DNA from: Elymus sibiricus
Lineage: Eukaryota > Streptophyta > Magnoliopsida > Poales > Poaceae
Direction: 5' to 3'
Assembly (NCBI GenBank): GCA_039707655.1
Contig: CM077665.1
Span: forward strand, 287,932,205-287,996,204
DNA length: 64,000 bases
This document shows positions 56,299 through 64,000 of this stretch, piece by piece. Each line of letters starts with the position of its first letter. Positions within the stretch are counted from its first letter, which is position 1. A program made the translations under genes and the position numbers. The notes beneath the pieces are model-generated. The model saw nothing but the letters and a program-made list of their open reading frames with translations. It ran no database searches and was not told the DNA's origin.

Positions 56299-57054
56299 AT
56301 GGAACCGGTGCTCAACCATGGGGATGGGCATGGCGTCGTCCTGATAGTGTTGGACGACGACATGATAGAGGATTCCGACGTTTTGGCCGCCATGGCGGGC
56401 AACGACAGATAGCCAGCTGCCGCGGCCGCCAACGACGACATAGAGGATTCCGACGCGCTGTCCTCCATGCCAGTCAACGGTCAACCGTCATCTGCCGCGG
56501 CCACCGACGACGACGACGACCCCGAGTTTCAGCGTCGGATGCAGATAGCCATCGCTCTGTTCGTCTAGGAATCGGGCCTCGATGCGTTCCTGCGCGACGA
56601 GGACGAGCGTCGTCTCAGTGTCGGTGTGGAACAATCTATCTCATCTGCGGATGCCATCCGCAACGCGACTAGGGATATGAAGCGGCAGAAATGGCGGGAG
56701 AGTGCGAAGAGGAAGTGGAACTCACATCCAGAGGGCAAAAAGAGGCGGGGGCAGGACCAGAAGGCGGCGGAGCAGGCCGCCGCATGCCTCTCAGCCGCGT
56801 TGGAGGCCAGTGCAAGCCTTGCAGCTGCGGCGGCAGCCCTGGCAATAGCGGCTACGACGACCAAGGACGCGGCTCTAGCGCGAGCGGCGCCCGTCTGTAT
56901 CCCGATGGCCCACGTGGACGCCATGACATCTTCGTCGACAGTGGCAAACCTGGCGAGAGGCGTCGCGGTCGCTCTGGCCGAGGTAGCCCCGCCGGTCTCC
57001 GTCGTGGAACCACTGTAGCTCATCGACTTGACGAGCTCCTCTGAATACTCGTTC
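56299..57054 (+). pseudogene. UIM/SIM protein gene, E2 copy with three stops
   Basis: Starts M-E-P-V-L-N and keeps the reading frame of the E1 gene to the end (TGA near 57054). It has in-frame TAG codons at 56410, 56566 and 57016. The first SUMO-interacting motif (VVLIVLDDD) is intact. The UIM has lost its conserved Ser (ALFV instead of ALSI) and is followed at once by a stop. The C-terminal motif is cut off by the third stop (EPL then stop, LIDLTSSSE beyond it). No frameshift is seen, which suggests decay by point mutation only, relative to E1. Confidence 0.8.
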
Positions 57055-57824
57055 TGAGCGGAGGAAGGTCATGACGACGGTGGAGGCGAGGTGTTTGTAT
57101 GCATCCATGGCTTAGTGAATATTTTGTGCAGTTCATCTTCATGTAAATTGATGAACTGTTTGTAAATTACTGAGCGTATGAACTAATGTCCACTAATCTG
57201 CTGTAAAATAAGGCATTTTGTTGTGAAAATTTGCCAAATGTTTGTGTCATTTGTTTGTGGGCATGTGGAAATTTAGGATGAATTTCACGTCTGCGACTGA
57301 AATTGAGGATGAACCGTGTGAGATGAGCCGGCCTTGAGAAATCTCAGAAAGAGCTACCCGCCTTGAGCGATGCAAAAATTTGTGGTTTCACGGCACGACA
57401 TTTCGTTACAGCGTACAAACTTTATTATGTTAGGACTGTGTGCGATCTTGGTTGCTCCCGCCCAGTCCCTTTACCAAAATTTAAGTGGAAGCGGCATTTC
57501 AACTGTATGCCACCCTTCCTCGTCCACCGCACCGACCCTATAGTAAATTTTCAGCTGTCGAGGCATTTCAACCGTCGCCATCCGTCGTCCACCACCATCT
57601 CCACCCACACCATTACTACTAAATTTTTCAGCAGCACTGGCACATCCGCAAACAACCCCCCGTCCACACAACACCCCCTTCCACTTCCTCCCCCGCTTGA
57701 ACCCTAGCTCGCCCCCACCACCGCCTTCCACCACCAACCTCAGCCGGTCTGCCCGTGCCTCATAGCTAAACAGGTTTAGGGTCCCCACCGATCCACATAC
57801 ACCATCGCCGCCCTGAGTTTTTAG
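57055..57824. other. Spacer between UIM/SIM and B3 genes, E2
   Basis: No gene. CACTA-like motifs (GACTGTGTGCGATCTTGG near 57424, GAACCGTGTGAGATGAG near 57313) are conserved with E1 3060-3260. The rest is leader or promoter of the B3 gene. Confidence 0.5.
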
Positions 57825-58564
57825 ATGAGGCCGGCGGTGTCCCTTTCCACCAGATCCGCATCCCGTACTCCAGAGAGTCGCAGCCTAATCAGCCGACCAC
57901 ATCTCCCGTGGAGCTCGAGGAGTGTACGAGCAAAAAGAGGTCTATCATGGCCTCTCGTCGTACGCTGGCGAGGTGGGCGCTATCTGCACCGGCCCTTTGA
58001 TCCCGGATGAACACCTCACCGTGGGAGCCGGTGAGGACGATGCCTACGTTGCCATGCCGAAGGATTCAAGTCTGCGTGCTCGCATATTCCTGTATCTCAG
58101 GAGAGCCGGCTACGACATCAAGCTCGTCAACATCACCGGCTTCACTCGGGCCTTGTCACAAGTTAAGTGGTCCACCGGCAACACCTCTGGTACAACCGCC
58201 GTCGATCTCTTCAAAGGCCCTGCCGCTGATCTCCTCCGCCTCGCGGTCATGGATTTGCGATCCTTCTACGCCATCGAGCCCCTTTTGTCATTTCGGAAGG
58301 AAATGTTCTATGGCGGTGGCTTGGGATCATTAGCTCCAAAGTCAGATCTCATCCACCAAGATAATGGCACACACTACGGCTGTTCCAAGGGGAAACGTCC
58401 CATCTGCGACATCAGGGAGCACACCCTGGGCACCTCATCTCCCAAGTGGAAGGAGCCCATCCATGACAAGTGAGGCAACATCCTGTGAGCAAATCATACC
58501 TTTTTTAGCTAGCCGTCTCGTACCCATTGTTGTAGTAGCTTTTGCCATGTGGTAATCATGTAGT

Positions 58565-59100
58565 GTTTAATTGAGCATTTGTCCAGTTGTCTAGCAGATG
58601 CCTTGATTTTATGTATTTGGTTGTTAGGTTGGTTGCATTGAGAGTTTGTCCAGTTTTCAATGGCTATAGTTGGTTGTTACTGTGAGCATGAATGCCTTGT
58701 TTCTTTCAGTTATTCACAATGCCATGTTCATTATGTGCAAGTATGAACCATGTAGTTCAATTTCATCAAAACCACCTGTTATGCCTGGTGTTGTTAACCT
58801 GTGCCCTTAACTCCCGCTATAAAAATTTATGCCTTGTTTCTCTGAATTTGGTTGCCAGGTTGGTTGTAGTGAGCATTTGCCTAGTTTTCAAGCAGATGCC
58901 TTGCTTTTCTGTATATGTTTGTTAGGTTGATTGCAGTGAGCATTTGTCTAGTTTTCAAGCAGCCGCCTTGCTTTTCGTTATCTGGTTGTTAGGTTGGTTC
59001 CATTGAGCATTTATCCAGTATCAAATGGCTATATTTGGTTGTTATAGTTAGCATATATGCCTTGTTTATTTCAAGCAGATACCTCGCATACTTGGTTGAT
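58565..59100. repeat. 67-bp minisatellite in B3 gene intron, E2
   Basis: At least five units share GAGCATTTGTCTAGTTTTCA and TTGTTAGGTTGGTTGCA. The units at about 58870 and 58938 are nearly identical in length (67 bp). Confidence 0.75.
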
Positions 59101-59204
59101 GTTAAGCCTGTTATACTTATCATGGCTTTACATGTACTTGCACAGGACAACAGTGGGACTGGCCAACATTTTCCACCGAGGTTCTTTTCATCCCTCCGCT
59201 TATA

Positions 59205-59416
59205 CTCCATCCGTTCCATCATGTAGTGCATATAGATTTTTGTGATGTATCTACATATACCATCTAAAATGTATACAATATGAAATTTTGTGATGTATCT
59301 AATGAAATGGAATTGCAATTCTAGATGTAAATGTTTTTCTCTACAAACTTGGTCAAAGTAAGTAAATGTTGACTTCTCAAAATGTTTATAGGAAACACAT
59401 TGTGGAACTGATGCAG
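59205..59416. mobile_element. Stowaway-type MITE, E2 copy
   Basis: CTCCATCCGTTCCATC to TGGAACTGATGCAG with TA flanks; counterpart of 1092-1304. Confidence 0.7.
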
Positions 59417-60189
59417 TAATATATTACACCATTCTGCAACTGCATTTTAGTTTCTAATATCAGCTTCTTGCTTGTAGGTACATATGTCTTAGGTAAAGAT
59501 CTATTCCTGGACCCTTTTTGCGTGTGGGGCAATGAAATATTCATGAACCAGCATCAATTTAGGAAACTGAAAATGATTGTTAGGGAAAAGACACGAACAA
59601 TGCCAATTAGACTATTTGTTTACACTCTATCCAACACAATAGTCAGCTGTAGGATGCTAACTACGAACTCTGTAGGCTTCTCCATAATGAGTTATCACAC
59701 AACAATTTCTGAATCTTTTTCTTTTGCAGCGGTTCCCAAAGCAGTTTACTCAAGATTACCTTGCAAAGTACATGATTGCTGGACATGCAATGAAGGTTAA
59801 AATATATCATCCAGACTACAATGATCATCGAGAAGTCATAATGAAGACAGTGAAGGATGGGCGGGCGGCCATCACTAGGGGCTGGCCTAGAGTCGTTCGT
59901 GTGTTAGGCATGGAGGAGGGCACAATATGGGCATTCCGCTTCACCTACTCCAGCAACCAGAATGTCTTTCGGCTCTCTCTTTACTGTCTTTAATACAACC
60001 TTGGTTCCATCATTCTTTATTTTTCCCTTCTGTAGTGTTCCTTTTTTTTGAGAATTGATGCTTATGTAGTTCTTGAGTATATGTACACGTGAATCGAATT
60101 ATGCATTCATTCTTAAACCTACATTTAAACATGATTCGATATGAAATACATAAATTCCTACTTTCAAATGTAAATTATGTGAATTATGA

Positions 60190-61042
60190 ACAAAGGTAGT
60201 TAATTAGGGGCAAATCATGCTCTACAGGCCATTACAATGCACACGGTTTGATAAAGCAAAATGTCTGCGATCAACTTCAACATCACACACGTTTCTACAT
60301 TCGCGGCGTGTGCGATGAGTCTCGTCTTCGCACACGGTCTGGCGAGAAAGAACGTGTGCGATTAATGACACCAGCGTTTGTGCTAGTCTCCTTATCACAC
60401 ATGATTTTGTATTTCGAACTGTGTATGATATCATGCCCATGGTAAACGTTGGTCAAAGAAGAACGCGTGCGATAGGCCTTCATCCGACACAGTTAGTCTG
60501 GATGACACGTTTGGGAAGTATGGATCACACGTTTGGGACGTTTTGTAAATCACAAACGTTTATGAAAAACACAGTGTGTGGGATAGATTCAACCTTCGCA
60601 TACGGTTTTATAATGACAACCGTATGCACTCTTATATCATATCACAGACGGTCATGGTGGAACTAAATGTGTGTGATAGCCCCCTTATCATACACGCTTT
60701 ATAATCATGAACTGTTTACGATTCATCGCACATCGTAAACGGCATGACACAGAATAGCGCGTGTGATGTTAGTGTGATCTCACACGAGTTGCAAGGATGA
60801 ACCGTATGGGAAATACACCATATCTCAAACGATTCCCCGGTGACCCTCGTTTGTGATAGATGGGGACATCCCATACGCTTACTTTTGCGAAACGTTTGCG
60901 TTCGTTGGCCACCATCGCCGACGGGTTTTCCATGTCGTGTGGGATGGACCCCCCTATCGCCCACACATGCAAGGCGACGGTTTACAACTACGTCGCAGAA
61001 AGGGGTTAAAAACCGTTTGTATAGCACGTCGCTGCACCAGTG
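60190..61042. repeat. E2 far-end subterminal repeats and terminus
   Basis: More than fifteen motifs related to CGTGTGCGAT or ATCACACACG occur in alternating orientation, often in inverted pairs. The element ends at 61042 with CACCAGTG and the next bases are the duplicated GGC. Confidence 0.8.
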
Positions 61043-61661
61043 GGCGCCCGTGCCGCGTCGTCCTGGGCCATCTGCACCACTTCTGCGGCTTCACCAACCT
61101 GAGCCTGCAGCGACGCCAACTCCACCTCGACGTTCCCATTGCTTGCGAGAGCGGCCCGGAGACCGGCCTCGATGCCCTGCAGCTGGGCTCGGAGCATGCT
61201 CACCCCAGCTGGAGACGGGCCTCCTGACGAGCCAGCTCGCCATGGTACTCCTCCAGAGTGGACTCCCACTCCCGAGCCACCCTCGCGTAGGCATCGGCAC
61301 GGGCCTCCTCGCGTGCTGCTGCGAGGGAAGCCTGGCCCGCTAGGACCTGACCTTCCAGGGTCTCTAGGCGCTCGCGCTCCGCCTCCTGGTCGAAGGCGGT
61401 CCTAGCGGCCTCCCGCTCATGGAGGGCCACGTCGGCTTCCTGCTCGATGATAGCCGCCTCCCACCGGGCCAGCTCCGCCTAACGCTCGGCGCCCGGCGCG
61501 GTGCTCGCGGCGCCGCGGGCCACATGCCCCCCAGGCCTCGACAAGTCAGGCGCGGGGGCGGAGGCTTCTCCTTTAAACGGCGTGCGGGAGGACACCCCGG
61601 GCGAGCCGCCCCTCCACCTCTTGCGCATGAGCGCCCTTAGAGGTTTGATGATCAGACTCAC
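61043..61661 (-). pseudogene. N-terminal part of antisense coiled-coil ORF of G1
   Basis: Starts near 61661 (M-S-L-I-I-K) and has a stop near 61481 and a frameshift near 61200. The middle shows clear coiled-coil spacing (AERERLETLEGQVLAGQASL, REWESTLEEYHGELARQE, VELASLQAQVGEAAE). It continues across E2 at 48252-47802. The whole protein is a long helical protein of unknown function encoded antisense in the retroelement. Confidence 0.65.
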
Positions 61662-62129
61662 CGGCCGGGCTAGACGTGCAAGAAAAGATTAAGATGCAGC
61701 ACACTTACTCTTCGTTGGCGGTCCAGCGTCGCCGTGTTGGAGCTGGCCCTGAGCGCTGGCCTCCATTGCCTCCGGGGGATGGGGGCGGCGCTGAAGGCCC
61801 CGACCATGCTCCAGCGTTCGTACCATCCCTCTTTGCCGCCATGACCTAGAGGAAAGGAGGATGGCAAAGATCGGGCGAGGAAGCAAAGGAGGAGAAATGG
61901 CAAGAGGAGAAGGCGTACCGAAGAAGCCGAGCGGCAAGGGTTTTTATGACTGGCGCGCCTGACAATTTACCCAGGCGGAGGCGCAGTTCCCGGAGCGTCG
62001 TGGGGGAGTGGAGGCGACGCATGCCTCACTGAACGCCACACGTCGCGCCCGGCACGCAGGCGGTGGGGGCCCGCGTCATTTCGACCCCTCCAACAGGCGG
62101 AGTCCTTCGCGCCGCGGGCCCGGGGGCTA
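61662..62129. other. G1 3' spacer
   Basis: Leader or promoter of the antisense ORF and the region before the LTR. A purine-tract-like GGGCCCGGGGGCTACT is at about 62116-62131. No further gene. Confidence 0.4.
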
Positions 62130-62985
62130 CTCTCGGGCCTCTAGAACTGGGGGTAGCCAGGCCCGTCTGCCTTCGGCCCAGGACGCGAAGATTGCCTTAA
62201 GCACTGAGTGGCCCCACCCACGGGCTTCATGAAGCTGGTTCTTGCGAGGTCCAACGCCTCGCGAGGTGCGAGGCAGCGTCCCCATCAAGTACTTCACGAG
62301 GCTTCTCCGTGAGGTTTTCCATGATGCCCTCAGGAGGCGGGTCTGTTTGGAGCTGGCCTGGCAGGGCCCCGCAAGCCTGTGCCTGCACATGGGTGACGCG
62401 CGCCGCGCTGAGAGGTGCCAGTGGGCACGGACAGAGAGGTTTTCCTCTTTGGTGCTACGGAAGCAGCGCCATCTCGCGGGCTCCCAAAGCAATCCCCAAA
62501 GGTTTCCCTTTTCGTCCAAGAGGACCAAGACCGGAGGCTCGGCAGGACCGAGATCACTCCCGAGCCCACAAGCGCGTCATGACCAGGAGCTTTGGAAGGC
62601 GAAGACCACCTTTTGTCACGATAGGCCGCAGTCCTGTCCCCCTTCGAACTGGCCGTTGTGGCAACCCTTCCCGCCTTGTGTTTTTGGGGGAAGAGGACCA
62701 AGGCCAATATAAGAGCAGGGGGTGGCCACCACAGAAGGCGAGAGCCCCGGGCAAGCAAGAACACACCTTTGTACTCATCCTCATCCTCAAGCGATCCACC
62801 AAGTAGGAGTAGGGTTTTACACCGCGAGGTGGTCCGAACCTGGGTAAACCGTGTGTGCTTTGTTCATCTTCCGTAGCTCGAGCCGCCGGAGACTCGCCGT
62901 GAGGTTGCAAAGCTGAGTAGGCCAGGAGAGCAAGTGCACCCCAGTGTTCGAACCTCTTTGGGTCCCCGGAGCCCCGATTCTGACA
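62130..62985 (+). repeat. 3' LTR of G1, start approximate
   Basis: The end is CCCCGATTCTGACA. A TATAAGAG box lies at 62708-62715. About 100 bp later comes the GGTCCGAACCTGGGTAAACC phrase common in Triticeae gypsy LTRs. The start is placed after the purine-tract-like sequence but no TG start is certain. The 5' LTR is not in the window. Confidence 0.55.
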
Positions 62986-63129
62986 GGAACTTGCACGGTT
63001 GCACGAGAACGGGCTCACCGACGCGTGGGCACACATGACACATGTTCGATGCTCAAGCATGCACTAAAATCCTCCGGGTGCAACGCGGTGACAAGACGTA
63101 CGAGAGGAGGGCGGGATGATGCACAGCCA
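62986..63129. other. Flank of G1
   Basis: Unclassified sequence between the G1 LTR and the subterminal repeats of C3; perhaps part of C3. Confidence 0.3.
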
Positions 63130-63673
63130 GATGGGTAATAATAAAACAATGTTTGCGATTTCAATATATAGCAAAAGGCCGTTCCCTACGTAATGTTGGT
63201 AATGATTTCATCAATCACAATTGATTATTTACTAGCAAGCATTTGCCCACAACACACACAACTTATTTGCAGGAATTGTTTGTGTTATTTTTGGTGTCCC
63301 TGGACGATTCTGATTACTTACATGTTTGCCGGGTATCACACACATGTTACGACGCTAAATCAATTGTGTTCTGCTGGATCACTGCAAACAGTATATCCGA
63401 GTGATTTGTATAACATACATTGCACACATTTGTATTTGGTTAACCATTTGTGTTATATTGGCTAACCGCAAACAGTTCATGAGGACCAACTGTATGCCAT
63501 GTAACGCACACGCATGTCTTATCTGAATCGTGCTTGATGGATCAGCCATCGCACACAGTTTGTTTTATTGGCGGCGGATCTAGAACTATACCATTTGCAA
63601 TTCATGCATCGCACACAGTTTGGTCAAAGTGTCTTCGATACATGTGTCGTCTTATGATCTTTTTCCAGTAGTG
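63130..63673. mobile_element. C3: terminus of a third CACTA element
   Basis: Subterminal motifs (CATCGCACACAG, AACGCACACGC, ACCGCAAACAG) match the near end of E2 and set A of E1. The terminus reads TTTTTCCAGTAGTG, that is CACTACTGGAAAAAG on the minus strand. The rest of C3 is separated by G1 and lies outside the window. Confidence 0.7.
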
Positions 63674-63686
63674 CGAGCATTTTCTC

Positions 63687-63766
63687 AACTATACCATTTG
63701 CAATTCATGCATCGCACACGGTTTGGTCAAAGGGTCTTCGATACATGTGTCGTCTTAGGATCATAA
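63687..63766. repeat. Partial second copy of the CACTA subterminal end
   Basis: About 80 bp repeat 63580-63655 almost exactly (AACTATACCATTTGCAATTC ... ATACATGTGTCGTCTTA) but without the CACTA terminus. Confidence 0.75.
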
Positions 63767-64000
63767 GTTTGAAAAAAATAAACATGAAAATAAAAAAGCA
63801 AAACTTTTAGATAATAAAGAAGAAAAAACAAAATGGTTAAACCGAAACATAAAAAAAGAAAAGAAAAAAATCTAAAAACTGAAAACCAGTGAAAATAGGG
63901 TTCTATGGCGCTTTCATTACGTGAAAATTGGGCCGACCCATCTCATCTGCTTGTCGCTCGGCTCTGTGCGAATCAGCGACAATCTACCGATGAATGTGGC
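63767..64000. other. Unclassified A-rich sequence
   Basis: Very A-rich (63775-63900), then ordinary sequence. I see no gene or repeat to name. Confidence 0.4.

Larger units (their letters stand above)
57825..59993 (+). pseudogene. B3-domain protein gene, E2 copy
   Basis: The first segment runs from ATG 57825 to about 58473 with two one-base deletions relative to E1 (near 57895 and 57960). The second segment, about 59478-59656, has an intact acceptor side, but its donor reads CTAACT instead of GTAACT. The third segment, 59729-59993, follows a good acceptor (TTTTGCAG) and encodes the B3 domain (FPKQFTQDYL, ITRGWPRVVRVLGMEEG, FRLSL). So E2 keeps the acceptor that E1 lost and lost the donor that E1 kept. 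The first segment (GYDIKLVNITGFTRALSQ) belongs to no family I know. Confidence 0.65.
48253..61042. mobile_element. E2: complete gene-carrying CACTA transposon
   Basis: 12790 bp. It starts CACAACTACAG and ends CACCAGTG (CACTGGTGCAG on the minus strand). The 3-bp duplication GGC is at 48250-48252 and 61043-61045. Removing it restores the antisense ORF of G1, which is strong proof of the boundaries. Subterminal repeats fill about 500-800 bp at each end. Gene order from the right end: B3, UIM/SIM, coiled coil, F-box. No transposase is seen, and all genes carry defects. It is the mirror image of E1 without E1's later insertions and without the exonuclease. Confidence 0.88.
29047..62985 (+). mobile_element. 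G1: interrupted ty3/gypsy-like element, 5' end outside window
   Basis: Three parts belong together: 29047-29918 (protease and downstream), 44348-48252 (3' region with antisense ORFs) and 61043-62985 (end of antisense ORF and LTR). The join at 48252/61043 restores one antisense reading frame and the bases GGC are duplicated there. The join at 29918/44348 is around the Athila-like element. No reverse transcriptase or integrase is seen, so G1 was probably non-autonomous. The 5' LTR and gag should lie left of E1, outside the window. Confidence 0.65.

Noticed and set aside
1..61042. Simple segmental inverted duplication of a chromosome block
   Set aside because: E2 has its own terminal repeats and target duplication and both arms stop at CACTA ends, so two insertions of related elements explain it better.
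48253..63673. One CACTA element from 48253 to the CAGTAGTG at 63673
   Set aside because: The 3-bp flanks do not match (GGC and CGA), while 48253-61042 has GGC on both sides and its removal restores a gypsy antisense frame.
1..64000. tRNA genes
   Set aside because: I found no cloverleaf-like sequence with both box A and box B beyond primer-site fragments; a covariance scan would be needed to exclude them.

Overview
This is a repeat-dominated stretch of a plant nuclear genome, almost certainly a Triticeae grass (wheat, Aegilops, barley or rye group). The evidence is the set of nested Ty3/gypsy elements, gene-carrying CACTA transposons, Stowaway MITEs with CTCCCTCC ends, and captured F-box/FBD and B3 gene families. 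I see no bacterial features and no ordinary single-copy host gene that clearly lies outside a transposable element.

Layout from the oldest layer to the youngest. (1) A CACTA terminus at 63130-63673 is what remains here of an older element, C3. (2) A ty3/gypsy-like element, G1 (+ strand), occupies 29047-62985 but is split into 29047-29918, 44348-48252 and 61043-62985. It carries a decayed protease and at least two antisense ORFs, one with a B3 DNA-binding domain. (3) Two related CACTA elements interrupt G1 in opposite orientations. E2 (48253-61042) has a perfect GGC target duplication and interrupts the antisense coiled-coil ORF of G1. E1 ends at 29046 and runs off the left edge; by alignment to E2 about 0.5 kb of it is missing. 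(4) An Athila-like gypsy element on the minus strand (29919-44347) sits in G1, with a nearly intact hAT transposon (33479-37646) inside it. (5) E1 alone contains a non-autonomous LTR element (10822-17374), a putative solo LTR (19114-23901), a cluster of insertions at TA repeats (5225-8710) and a 3'-5' exonuclease-like gene (27529-28228).

E1 and E2 are mirror images and carry the same cargo. In order from the far end these are: a B3-domain gene, a protein combining a ubiquitin-interacting motif with two SUMO-interacting motifs, a GT-rich minisatellite, a CACTA-containing hairpin, a 5S-rRNA-derived segment, diverged repeats of about 430 bp, a coiled-coil gene, and a divergently transcribed F-box/FBD gene. 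Neither copy shows a CACTA transposase, so both look non-autonomous. The UIM/SIM ORF is intact only in E1. The coiled-coil gene has one stop codon in E2 and a large insertion in E1. Both F-box copies are broken. Each B3 copy has lost a different splice site.

The most interesting unit is this conserved cargo: a ubiquitin/SUMO-type protein, an F-box protein, a DNA-binding protein and a coiled-coil protein, with a Pol III-like 5S segment, carried together by a non-autonomous CACTA family present in two inverted copies. Whether the cargo serves the transposon is inference. Coordinates, frames, stops and duplications were read by eye; no similarity search was run.
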